Of a stretch of DNA of 64,000 nucleotides, positions 8,801 through 16,789 are shown piece by piece. The stretch spans positions 1,240,001 through 1,304,000 of the forward strand of contig NZ_CP147247.1 of NCBI RefSeq assembly GCF_002140975.2, read 5' to 3'. The DNA comes from Enterococcus sp. 9E7_DIV0242 (GTDB taxonomy: Bacteria > Bacillota > Bacilli > Lactobacillales > Enterococcaceae). Numbering within the stretch: position 1 is the first letter of the stretch; each line of letters opens with the position of its first letter. A program made the position numbers and the translations under genes. The notes beneath the pieces are model-generated. The model had not been told where the DNA came from. It was given only the letters and a program-made list of their open reading frames with translations, and ran no database searches.

Positions 8801-10318
8801 CGTAAACAATGCACTATCCCGACTGTTGCCATTTTCTGCCAGCGCATTTTTACGGCTTTTCAGAATTTGGTTCAAGCTGTTCAACACCTGATCCCGACTA
8901 CCTTGATTGTAAACACAGCCACGAACATTCACGTCCTGTAATTTGGCATGAGGCAGCCAACGCAGCCATTCCCACTGCTCTTTTTCGTTTTCAGGAAAAA
9001 TGGAGATAAACTGCAAGTCATGATAGCTATGGAATAACGATAGCTGATTGACTAACAAATGCAGTTGCTCCAACACGAAGTTTCTCGGCCCGATATAACC
9101 GACCGGTCCATTTACCAAATTCGCCAAAATCGGCATGCCATCCAGCTCCAAGCTCTTCGTATAAAGCTCATAACCCAATTCCTCTATGTGATCTGTTTCT
9201 TTGCCGCGTTCTTTATTTGAATAATCAATAGAACTAGTGCTGGGTACTCTTCCCAAGCCTAAACGATAGTATAAGAAATCAAAATGCAATGCTGTTTTTT
9301 CATAGACACGAGGACTGTATGTCTTCCCCATTTCCAACAACTCAGTAATGCATGGGTAATGATAATACTGTCCTTGTCGTTGCTTTTCATTTATCTGATA
9401 CAGCTCAACAGCCTTATCAACTAAGTACTCATTGTATTGAATCTCACGGTCGATCAGACTCTGCTTGTGTTCCTTTTTATTTTTGAAAAAGCTCTGAGTC
9501 GAGAAGGTCAGCGTCATCAAAGTAGTTGTTCCACTAGCTATAACAAACAGCATATTAGAACGTAGCAGTGCCATTACTGCCGTCACAGCAAGCATCGCTA
9601 GTGGTGGCAGAATTATTTTGACTAGCTGCTCTTTCGGTTCAGCCCTTGGCTCACTTGGTGCATGGATCATTACCTTCTCTTCCGGTTCACGGTAAATGAT
9701 CCGGGGCGAACGATGGAAGTCCGGATATTCCTCATACATCTCATAACGGGAGCGGTAAATCTCACAAAGAGTAGAATCAACCACCGTTCCTCTCGTCGCA
9801 TGGATTTCCTGAGAGAAGACTTTCAAGGTATGTCTGCCGAAGGAAAGCTCGTCCCCTTTTTCCAGTAAATAGTCAGCTTCGGTCATCTTCTTGTTGTTCA
9901 GCGTTACGTTTCCTTCTAAAAGAAGCAGCTGCCAGTTTTCACCGGATTTCTTCATAATTGCGGAGAAATGCTTCTCAACGAGGGCCAACGAACCACCACG
10001 GTCATAGCCAATGATCAGCTCTTTTTTATCCAACAAATCAAAGATCATGTTTTTTTGAACAGGCGTGATCAATAAGCTTAATTTCTGTTTATCATTTAGA
10101 GAGACAGCTATAGCTTCATCAATAGCTAGCTTTTGTTTGGTCTCATCTTGTTTCAAGTACCAACCATCTTCATAGGAGACAATCAATTTCTTTCCTTGTG
10201 ACAATGGCATATGCAATGCTGCCTGATTGTCATTGGAAATAAGTTGTTCCTGTTCTTGATCTAGAAGCAGCTGATAGCGATAGCCTTCGAAATAGATAAT
10301 GGCCTGCAGTTTATCCAT
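5861..10318 (-). CDS. essC: Type VII secretion ATPase EssC
   Basis: A 1485-residue FtsK/SpoIIIE-family motor of the Firmicutes T7SS, the size of Staphylococcus aureus EssC. The N-terminal ~190 residues look like the paired FHA-type domains of EssC; two membrane helices lie at about 231-275; then come three ATPase domains. Domain 1 has the Walker A motif GTTGSGKS (K679) and Walker B LFLISDE. Domain 2 has SPGYGKST (K1022) and ILILLDG. Domain 3 (about 1280 onward) has only a degenerate P-loop, GEQRKTF. This gradient is usual for EssC, where domain 1 is most active and the C-terminal domains bind substrates. The ATG is 7 nt after AGGAGGG and abuts the essB stop codon. It is the last gene of the operon; an unrelated efflux unit follows. 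Confidence 0.97.
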   Translation of the reverse strand: MDKLQAIIYFEGYRYQLLLDQEQEQLISNDNQAALHMPLSQGKKLIVSYEDGWYLKQDETKQKLAIDEAIAVSLNDKQKLSLLITPVQKNMIFDLLDKKELIIGYDRGGSLALVEKHFSAIMKKSGENWQLLLLEGNVTLNNKKMTEADYLLEKGDELSFGRHTLKVFSQEIHATRGTVVDSTLCEIYRSRYEMYEEYPDFHRSPRIIYREPEEKVMIHAPSEPRAEPKEQLVKIILPPLAMLAVTAVMALLRSNMLFVIASGTTTLMTLTFSTQSFFKNKKEHKQSLIDREIQYNEYLVDKAVELYQINEKQRQGQYYHYPCITELLEMGKTYSPRVYEKTALHFDFLYYRLGLGRVPSTSSIDYSNKERGKETDHIEELGYELYTKSLELDGMPILANLVNGPVGYIGPRNFVLEQLHLLVNQLSLFHSYHDLQFISIFPENEKEQWEWLRWLPHAKLQDVNVRGCVYNQGSRDQVLNSLNQILKSRKNALAENGNSRDSALFTPHYVVLLTDKKLILDHVIMEFFNEDPSELSCSVIFVEDVMSSLSDNIQTVIDIRDRNTGVLLLEKGQLKNTTFQLDHFPGDFDKEVLPRLLAPLNHLQNLKPSIPESVTFLEMYGIETFHEFNVAQRWAQNSPHKTLAVPLGLRGKEDIVMLNLHEKAHGPHGLIAGTTGSGKSEIVQSYILSLAVNFHPYDVAFLLIDYKGGGMANLFRNLPHLLGSITNLDSAQSMRALISIHAELKRRQRLFSENNVNHINQYQKLYKSREVLEPMPHLFLISDEFAELKSEQPEFMKELVSTARIGRSLGIHLILSTQKPSGVVNDQIWSNSKFKLCLKVADKADSMEMLKTPDAAEITQVGRTYLQVGNNEIYELFQSAWSGADYQPNKDDQQIKDKTIYLVNELGQYEILSEDLSGLENVDRVKQIPTELDAIIEGIHAVAEQENITPLPRPWLPPLEEHIVVTDLNNVDFKEQWVTDKQKLVPTIGIVDIPSMQAQETLKLDLTNDGHLAVFSSPGYGKSTFMQSVVMDLARVHSPERLHAYLLDFGTNGLLPLKRLPHVADTMTSDEEEKIAKFVRLINDELKRRKKLLSEFSVATLEMYEKASGKEEPIILILLDGYEGMKGAKFEEMLDKITTQVAREGTSIGIRLLLSAGRQNAIRMNVSGNIKLQIALKMIDDAEPRSIVGRTTLTIDDLPGRGLIKLDEPRLFQAALPAAGEDTLQIIETIQQEIAEMDAHWTGRRPEEIPMVPEILDFRTFRREKQTSQLAETGVLPLGVNCEDVSVVAFDIVEYGNLAIIGEQRKTFLPLKLSVLASIKLIAGKYNTLIIDSGDICGKSESIDHLQIVEQERFSTIKQEILMEIATRKKSGFFGQPKWLIYITDMKSFETTTQLTEEELRILFSATEQTGVYFIVAGDHQYMAKTRIGLPKHYKELIKSAIFAMRVSDQEFSEKPYLSREPELESDSAHYLIEKQFIKFKHLNC

Positions 10319-11575
10319 CTAGTTTCCCTCCTGCTGGGAAGTCCCTGTCGTTTCTACAGTTGCTTCACCAGTAGTAGCAATTATTTCTGCAGCTTCCTCT
10401 ATGCTGGTATTCCGTTTGTCTCTATATTTTTCGTAGTCACTTTCAAGTGTATTGATTGTTTCTTCCTTCTCAGTCCCTGAAAGATTGGCATCATTTCGTA
10501 CCTGTTCGATTTTCTGAGTGATTCCATATAGAATCAAATCTAAATCTTCCAGTTTTTTCGCGATATCCAACGCTTCATCCAAATTCCCGCGACCATTTTC
10601 GATCCAGTAATCCAAATAATTTTTATCGGAACGCAAGGTGACGTTATTCAAAATAACTGTTTTCTGCTTGTCCTGCAGGGCCTCCCCCTGAACAAAGCTG
10701 TAGGCTAATTCATATTTCTGTGTATAGGGAACATCTTTGGTTTTGACTGGCTCAAGAGTCGAAATGACACCTTCGTAGTCATTTTTCAAGAAAGCTGCAT
10801 CTGTATCCTGCATCCGATCCATAAACGGAATACGGAAGAACGTCAGATAACCCAAAGGAACTACCAAGATAACTGCCAATATAGACATCCAGATAGACAA
10901 TTGCTTGATCAAAGTAAATTGTCGCTTGCTTACTTTTCTAGTTGTCCGTTCCACCACAGTGACTGTTTGCTCATAGCTTGTTATCAGATACTGATGAATT
11001 TCTTCAAACGTAGCCAAATTGATAATCGTTTGGATAAACTTGGAGCCCTTCTTGATAGCCAATTGCCCCTCATAAAGAGTTGAGAAATCTTGATTCTTCT
11101 CAAACAGAGCGATAATCAGACTCTTATATTGGCGAAGCAATAGCTCTTCGCTGATTACTTGAGGTGGCATTTTCCCTTCTAACCCACGATAAGCAATTAT
11201 CGGTACTAAATTATAATCAAATAAAATATTTTCCGGATGGATGAAGAAAGTCAGCGGAAGGTTCAATAGCTGCTTCACTTCCATCATATTCGCCATCGCT
11301 CTCAATTTGTCTTCCTTCGGGCGCACACTTAGCTCCATAAAGCTGATAGTTTCCTTTGGCAGAAAATAAGTAAAGGTCACCTTATCTTCCTCCCAATAGA
11401 TATCTGTCGCCATCAGTAAAGGATGTGCAATCTTTAACAGTGCCAAGTCTTTTTCTTCACCGACCTGCACCTCTGATTTACGCAGCGAAAGCAGCCATTC
11501 AGCGATTGATTTTTCAAATTCATAGGTATGATTTTCAATGGTTATGGTTGCTGATGCACCCTTAGACGATTCCAT
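10319..11575 (-). CDS. essB: Type VII secretion protein EssB (YukC family)
   Basis: A 418-residue bitopic membrane protein. Residues 1 to about 220 form the pseudokinase-like cytoplasmic domain of EssB/YukC, with a mid-domain FFIHPENILFD segment. One membrane helix follows at about 229-250 (IWMSILAVILVVPLGYLTFF), then an extracellular helical domain ending in a Glu/Thr-rich tail. EssB binds EssC and links the motor to the other membrane components. The start has a GGAGGAG site 7 nt upstream and overlaps the end of esaB by 14 nt, so the genes are translationally coupled. Confidence 0.93.
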   Translation of the reverse strand: MESSKGASATITIENHTYEFEKSIAEWLLSLRKSEVQVGEEKDLALLKIAHPLLMATDIYWEEDKVTFTYFLPKETISFMELSVRPKEDKLRAMANMMEVKQLLNLPLTFFIHPENILFDYNLVPIIAYRGLEGKMPPQVISEELLLRQYKSLIIALFEKNQDFSTLYEGQLAIKKGSKFIQTIINLATFEEIHQYLITSYEQTVTVVERTTRKVSKRQFTLIKQLSIWMSILAVILVVPLGYLTFFRIPFMDRMQDTDAAFLKNDYEGVISTLEPVKTKDVPYTQKYELAYSFVQGEALQDKQKTVILNNVTLRSDKNYLDYWIENGRGNLDEALDIAKKLEDLDLILYGITQKIEQVRNDANLSGTEKEETINTLESDYEKYRDKRNTSIEEAAEIIATTGEATVETTGTSQQEGN

Positions 11576-11837
11576 ATACTTGCTCCTCCAGCACCTCTAT
11601 TATGTCTCCATCAGTTATCGGGTAATCCTTGATTCTCTGTTCTTCACTCAGTAAGATCCCCTTATTTAACACCTTCAACTGATATTTATTCAATCCTTTG
11701 TTTCTTCCAAAAATTTGATTCAACTCTCGAATGAAACGATAAGCAGTGATGTTGCTAGGAATACGCAAATCGACTATTTTCCCGCGATTATCACTGCATA
11801 CCAATGTAATATTTATGTGCTCCTTATTGTCTGCCAT
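11562..11837 (-). CDS. esaB: Ubiquitin-like T7SS accessory protein EsaB (YukD)
   Basis: A 91-residue soluble protein with the beta-grasp, ubiquitin-like pattern of YukD: alternating hydrophobic strands (INITLVC), a central helix, and a closing YPITDGDIIEVL. EsaB is needed for or modulates T7 secretion and is cytoplasmic. Its start overlaps the essA stop by one base (TAATG), and AGAGGG lies upstream. The final codons overlap essB. Identity is supported by size and position between essA and essB as much as by sequence. Confidence 0.9.
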   Translation of the reverse strand: MADNKEHINITLVCSDNRGKIVDLRIPSNITAYRFIRELNQIFGRNKGLNKYQLKVLNKGILLSEEQRIKDYPITDGDIIEVLEEQVYGIV

Positions 11838-12301
11838 TACACTACCCTCTTTTTTCTTCTAGGGTGAAATAAAGACAGTGCGACTCCTGTCAGCAAAGCT
11901 GTCCCCACTATCAAAGGCCAGAAAGAAAAAGACGGTGATGAAACTGCAGCAGCAGTTTCATCCAATTGTGCCACCTTAACTTTCTTCCCTACAGCGAATA
12001 AGTTCCCTGTATCGATTTCTTTCACTGCCGTCACTTCCATCAAAAAGTATTTTGACTGTTCCTGTTCGTTTTTCTTTTCCTTTATCCTTTTTGCATGTTC
12101 GGCTTTTGCCATCATCTCAGAATCAAATAAACGATCTTCGGTAATAAAGCTCTGGACCTTATTATTGGCCCCCTGCTCCTTATTCAAACGACCTGTTTTT
12201 AGATCAAAATTATTATCCAACAAGGTTTCTTTTGCCGAAGCATTCCCACTGAATAGAAGCAAGCTGCTTCCTGCCAAAATAACAATCAACCATTTCTTCA
12301 T
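11837..12301 (-). CDS. essA: Type VII secretion protein EssA
   Basis: A 154-residue protein with an N-terminal hydrophobic helix (WLIVILAGSSLLLFSG), a charged extracellular middle rich in Lys and Glu, and a C-terminal membrane helix (about residues 124-145) ending in HPRRKKRVV. This two-helix plan and the position between esaA and esaB match EssA, a small membrane part of the T7SSb channel. It overlaps the end of esaA by four bases (ATGA), showing coupling. EssA proteins are poorly conserved, so the call leans on context. Confidence 0.85.
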   Translation of the reverse strand: MKKWLIVILAGSSLLLFSGNASAKETLLDNNFDLKTGRLNKEQGANNKVQSFITEDRLFDSEMMAKAEHAKRIKEKKNEQEQSKYFLMEVTAVKEIDTGNLFAVGKKVKVAQLDETAAAVSSPSFSFWPLIVGTALLTGVALSLFHPRRKKRVV

Positions 12302-15300
12302 TTCTTTACCACTTCTCTTGCTTTTTTACCTGGTTTCCAAATGAAAATATTGACTATCGCTAAAGCAACGATGCTCAGCAAATATAAAAGAATATTGCTG
12401 CCATCCAACGAATGATTTGAAAGAATAGCCGATAGATTGTGCTCGCCGATCGATAATGGATTGATTCGCCTGATGAAGCCTACCAACGGATTATTTCCCT
12501 TAGTTTTTCCAATAGCATTTGTTATAAACACATAACTTACGAATAGAAACAAATTCAAAGCAAAACCGGCAATATGAAACTGCTTCATTGCATAGTGATT
12601 CATCAGTGAGAAAATCAACATGAACATCAGAACCATCACGAGCCACATGATTTGTACTTCTTTCATTACTGCTAACTCACTGATACTCAAAAGGGCTAAA
12701 ACAAGTCCAACAACCATAGCACTTACGCTAAGCAATAATGTCTCAACAATATTATCTTTAAGCCACAGCTGTTCCCGCTTAAATTTATCTTTGATTTTGC
12801 GTATAACAGGCTGTGTAGCAAACAGATAAGCAAGGAACAGACTCAATGTGAACATGATCAATATCCACGTAAATGGCTGGTTGACCTCTGTCGTTTGAAT
12901 CGTTGCCTCTGCATTTCCTGTTACTGGATTGGCAATAAATTGCAGCAATGAATTATTGGGCACTCCATCCTGATAAGCATTGTTCAATACCTTCATAAAA
13001 GCATCCACAAAATTGGAATTATCTGCCAATTCAACAGTCAAATCCTCCATGATTTGCTCCGCATTTGCTGACAGCTCTTCACTGTTCTGTTGTGCATTCT
13101 CTACTCCCTTATTGAAGGAATCAAAGACCCCCTTCACCTCATCAGCTTGTTCAATGTTTTGTAGAGAAGATTCCCTGACCCTTTCAGACTGAGAAAGAAT
13201 CGTCTTCAATGTTTCATATACTGCACTGACTTCTGAATCCATCTGACTATTCATGGCACTGACTAAACTCTCACTTGAAGTCAAATCCTGACTCGTTTCC
13301 TGCCATGTATTCAGTAATTCAATTTGTTCTGTTACAGAAGCATTCAACATACTCGTATTCTCTTGCGTCTGCGCAAGAGTTGCATGAACCACTGCATTCT
13401 TATCTTCAATCGATAGCACCAAAGTCTGCAGTTGATGTAGTTGCTGCCACTGCTTGTCAAAATCTCCATCGGTATTCATAAAGGACTGGTTCAAAACAGT
13501 CTTGAATACATCTGTCAGCTCTATATCCAAGAACGTATGAAATGCAATGAACGGGTAATCACTATATTCTTCCAGTTCCTTATCCACTGTCTTATACAAT
13601 TCCAAAATTTTTCCAATTTCCTCAGAATACACTCTTTTTGCATCCTGATAGTCTTTATTAAGAAAAGCTGAGACATCCAACGGATAGGTAATGGTCACAT
13701 AATATCCCTCTTGCTCACCTTCTGCTTTTGGTGACCTTTGCTCATCCGGCAGTATTGGGGTACGCTCCCTCTCATAAGCTGATGCGGGCAGGTCGGAATA
13801 CTCGGTATCATCTTCTAGCGGTTCTTCTGAAGCCACAGAACTTTCTTTTGTTTCCGTAACGTCCTTCTCCGTATGTTCTGATTCAATGATATTTTCTGAA
13901 TTTGAAGTAGAGGTTAATGATTCGACAACCAGTGTTTTCTCTGCTGTTCGAGTCACTCGTAACGGCGTAGAAACCCCTTCACCATCAGAATCAAGCGTTA
14001 TTTTAGCTTGTGATACTTTTATTTGTATGTTTGGGGTTTCCTTACTTTCATCATAATCTGTAACAAAATCATAGGGAATTTTGATTATTGTTGCACTCGT
14101 TGCGTTTTTGACCCTATACTCCAGCCAGTTATCATTTGTACCACCTGTTACAAGTCCGATATAGTCAGCTCCTGTAGGAAATTGAGATAGTTCAATAGCT
14201 GCATTTGGTTCGATATAGATAGCTGCTTGATCCTCCATATTTTTCCATTGAAGGACAATTTCATGACTCGTGTTTACAGCCGTATCTCTTTCTAATTCCA
14301 AGTTAGTATATGCTTTTTGAAGAGTGTCATAATAGCTATTGCTACCAGTGTCAACCTCCGCATTATCTTCTGAAAATTGCAGCTGTGGTACCCCGATGTA
14401 GGGATTGTTCCAATCCGCGGGAGCATAATGGACATCATTTTGATTATTTATTTCACCATTGATCGCTGTAACTTTCGTGTTAATCCCATCCAAATAGTCT
14501 TCAATTTTAAGCAGTGGATGATCTGCTATATTCTTCAATGAACCATCTTGCGGATGCCAATATGCATAAGGAGCATTTAAATAATTAAAAATTTCAGCTG
14601 TTGCTGTAGAAGTAGACCCGACAAAATTATCGACATCCCTCAATGGTAGTAAATCTAAACGATCTTGCATTTTCTGTACATACCTCTTATTGAAGCCTTC
14701 AATCTGATCAAAGTATTCTTTTACAGCTTCTCCCATCCCTTCATCTGGAATAGTAGAAGCCATCTCATATTTTTTTCTGATTACATCTCGTAAAGTAATA
14801 CCTGGTGCTTGTTCTCCTTCTTTCAGTGGGTAGCCGAGAGATGAATAAAATTGGGTTTCATATTTTTCAAAATACTTATCCCTTAAACCTTCCAGTTCTT
14901 CAATCTGCTTCGTTATATCTTGTTTCGATTGCTCAAAATCCCCAGTCAAACCAGACATCTGTTGGAAGTATTGGCCCTCCTCCTGAGAACTGAATTGTTG
15001 AGCAAAATAATCATTTAAACAACTGATAGTAGATATTAAACTACTCGTTTCTGAACTTATGATACTACTGTCTAACGAAAGAAGAATTTCCAAAAATTCC
15101 TCATAGGTAAGCTTTCCCTCGACTCGTTGCTGAAGCAGTTGCTCCAAGACAGTCGAATAATCTTTATGACTATCTACCAATGAACCAGTACTATCTGAAA
15201 AGCTGCCTAGCAAACTAGTAAGTAAATCATTAGACTGCAAAGCACTGTTAGATTGGCTAGTCAATGCCGGAAGATAAGTTTTGAAATTGACTGTCGGCTG

Positions 15301-15876
15301 GTATAAGTTATCCTGAAAATTCCCCACTAACTCTGTTTGGTTCGTGTATACCTTTTCGATATTTTGTTGTGCTGTATACAAGTTATCAATAATGCTAACA
15401 ATATACATATCAACAAGCTGTTGGTTCAAACCATTTACAATACTTCGGCCAACACTTCTGGACTCATTTTCCAAGGTGCTGTTGCCATTGGCGTTTATCT
15501 TATAATTGATTTGAAGTTTTTCCGGAGAAACACTATCTAGTTCCATTAGCTTTGCGGAAAACATACTGGGGATAGTAATCAATAAATTGTATGTCCCATT
15601 CTTCAACCCACTTTCCCCGATACCACGAGTTACAGTAAACCACTGATGATCTGTGTCCTTCTCGATTTTCTTGACGTAATCGACACCTAAGTTGTACACT
15701 TTTCCGTTACGAGTTACACCTACATCCTCATTGACCAAAGCTATGTTCAGTCTGGTCTCTTCTTCTTTGTTCGCTGATATATCTGTATAATCTCGATTCA
15801 TTACTATAAAGGCTACAATCAGAACAACAACCATCCAGACTGACTTCAAAATATAATAAAGTTTTCTATTGCTCAT
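12298..15876 (-). CDS. esaA: Type VII secretion membrane protein EsaA (YueB-like)
   Basis: About 1192 residues. One helix lies near the N-terminus (YYILKSVWMVVVLIVAF), a very large extracellular domain follows (to about residue 980), and about six helices close the protein, starting FTWILIMFTLSLFLAYLF. The ectodomain has long coiled-coil stretches, for example 860-980, and an acidic Ser/Glu-rich low-complexity segment around 640-700. EsaA/YueB is thought to span the wall; YueB in Bacillus is the SPP1 phage receptor. The ATG at 15882 lies one base after the AGGAG site; the second ATG at 15876, 7 nt after it, is the better start. Downstream genes overlap, marking one operon. Confidence 0.93.
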   Translation of the reverse strand: MSNRKLYYILKSVWMVVVLIVAFIVMNRDYTDISANKEEETRLNIALVNEDVGVTRNGKVYNLGVDYVKKIEKDTDHQWFTVTRGIGESGLKNGTYNLLITIPSMFSAKLMELDSVSPEKLQINYKINANGNSTLENESRSVGRSIVNGLNQQLVDMYIVSIIDNLYTAQQNIEKVYTNQTELVGNFQDNLYQPTVNFKTYLPALTSQSNSALQSNDLLTSLLGSFSDSTGSLVDSHKDYSTVLEQLLQQRVEGKLTYEEFLEILLSLDSSIISSETSSLISTISCLNDYFAQQFSSQEEGQYFQQMSGLTGDFEQSKQDITKQIEELEGLRDKYFEKYETQFYSSLGYPLKEGEQAPGITLRDVIRKKYEMASTIPDEGMGEAVKEYFDQIEGFNKRYVQKMQDRLDLLPLRDVDNFVGSTSTATAEIFNYLNAPYAYWHPQDGSLKNIADHPLLKIEDYLDGINTKVTAINGEINNQNDVHYAPADWNNPYIGVPQLQFSEDNAEVDTGSNSYYDTLQKAYTNLELERDTAVNTSHEIVLQWKNMEDQAAIYIEPNAAIELSQFPTGADYIGLVTGGTNDNWLEYRVKNATSATIIKIPYDFVTDYDESKETPNIQIKVSQAKITLDSDGEGVSTPLRVTRTAEKTLVVESLTSTSNSENIIESEHTEKDVTETKESSVASEEPLEDDTEYSDLPASAYERERTPILPDEQRSPKAEGEQEGYYVTITYPLDVSAFLNKDYQDAKRVYSEEIGKILELYKTVDKELEEYSDYPFIAFHTFLDIELTDVFKTVLNQSFMNTDGDFDKQWQQLHQLQTLVLSIEDKNAVVHATLAQTQENTSMLNASVTEQIELLNTWQETSQDLTSSESLVSAMNSQMDSEVSAVYETLKTILSQSERVRESSLQNIEQADEVKGVFDSFNKGVENAQQNSEELSANAEQIMEDLTVELADNSNFVDAFMKVLNNAYQDGVPNNSLLQFIANPVTGNAEATIQTTEVNQPFTWILIMFTLSLFLAYLFATQPVIRKIKDKFKREQLWLKDNIVETLLLSVSAMVVGLVLALLSISELAVMKEVQIMWLVMVLMFMLIFSLMNHYAMKQFHIAGFALNLFLFVSYVFITNAIGKTKGNNPLVGFIRRINPLSIGEHNLSAILSNHSLDGSNILLYLLSIVALAIVNIFIWKPGKKAREVVKK

Positions 15877-15950
15877 TTCCATGCTCCTATTTCGACAGAC
15901 TTCCTTTATATGTCAAATCTATTTTTCTGAACCTTTTACTTATAAAACAA

Positions 15951-15990
15951 TAAAAAAGAATAGGTGAGGCAAAAACCCTTCGCTATTCTT
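15951..15990 (-). terminator. Terminator-like hairpin between esxA and esaA
   Basis: AAGAATAG (15956-15963) and CTATTCTT (15983-15990) form a stem extended by a few inner pairs. On the minus strand it is followed directly by TTTTTTATTG. It lies within the 137-bp gap after esxA, so it may let esxA be transcribed more than the rest of the operon. Confidence 0.7.
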
Positions 15991-16013
15991 CTTGGTCTTT
16001 AGACTGATTTGTC

Positions 16014-16310
16014 TTATTGAAAACCAAATACACCAGAAAGCTCTGAGTCTGTTTGCTCCACGATTTCTGCCGCCTTTTCTAACTGCACGTTGATTTGTAC
16101 TAGCAATTCAGAGAATTCTGTTACTTTTGGTTTTAATGCTTCAAACTGGTCATTAAAGCGTGTAGATGCTTCTCCTTTCCACCCATCTAGTATTTGTTGC
16201 TGTGTAGCTGTTAACGAATGCAATACTTCATTTACAGACTCAGAACCTTCGATGTATTTTTTTGCTTGCACACGCAGCTCGGCAGGGTGCATAGTAATTT
16301 GATCAGCCAT
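16014..16310 (-). CDS. esxA: WXG100 secreted protein EsxA
   Basis: A 98-residue all-helical protein with the W-x-G turn at residues 44-46 (GWKGEAS) between two amphipathic helices, the signature of ESAT-6/WXG100 proteins that dimerise as helical hairpins and are exported by EssC. It has no cysteine and ends ELSGVFGFQ; a clear C-terminal YxxxD/E signal is not seen. The ATG follows GGAGG by 10 nt. It is the first gene of the T7SS operon and is separated from esaA by a hairpin. EsxA is both a substrate and a helper of secretion. Confidence 0.96.
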   Translation of the reverse strand: MADQITMHPAELRVQAKKYIEGSESVNEVLHSLTATQQQILDGWKGEASTRFNDQFEALKPKVTEFSELLVQINVQLEKAAEIVEQTDSELSGVFGFQ

Positions 16311-16742
16311 TTTTTATTCCTCCAATTTTTTAGTAATAAGATATTTAATAAATGTTCCATTTATTGCGGGAAAGCAACCATCCTCTTATTGTTATCTATC
16401 CTTCGCGAATACATTTTTATCTCGACAATCGACTGGTTTTAGTTATGCTGACTATCTTCTTTTCCTAAGCCTCCCTTACAGGTCCCTATTTTTTCTACTG
16501 CATATCTGTCGATTTCTTGTTGAGTAACCTATCAGCAGGTTCTCTAAATATAATTACGCCAAATAATAAAAAAAGTTTTATTATTCCTATTAAAGTTTTT
16601 CTAAAGCTTGTATCACAAGTTCAAACAATATTGAAAAATCGTTGATGATTTAATGGCCTTACATATATCGAAAAATATGCTTCGTATAACGAATAGCCAT
16701 ACACCAGTTAGCAAAATCAGCTCATAATAATTTTGACCCAAC
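16311..16742. promoter_or_regulatory. esxA upstream region with an 8-3-8 inverted repeat
   Basis: This 430-bp gap must hold the T7SS promoter, but no single consensus promoter stands out. The clearest element is a perfect inverted repeat at 16347-16365, AATAAATG / CATTTATT with a 3-bp centre, about 37 bp before the esxA start. It could bind a regulator or be an mRNA hairpin. No gene was found. Confidence 0.35.
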
Positions 16743-16789
16743 AAAAAAGCAGTAATTCTCTTTCGTAAGTAGAGGATCACTGCTTTTTT
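16743..16789. terminator. Bidirectional terminator after the M50-type gene
   Basis: AAAAAAGCAGT (16743-16753) and ACTGCTTTTTT (about 16779-16789) form a strong stem with inner partial pairing (TCTCT / AGAGG). A-runs and T-runs flank it on both sides. It begins immediately after the M50-type gene stop codon on the minus strand and insulates it from the T7SS promoter region. Confidence 0.85.

Noticed and set aside
5897..10250. Several plus-strand ORFs of 60-125 codons opposite essC
   Set aside because: They are shadows of the well-supported essC frame and have no ribosome sites.
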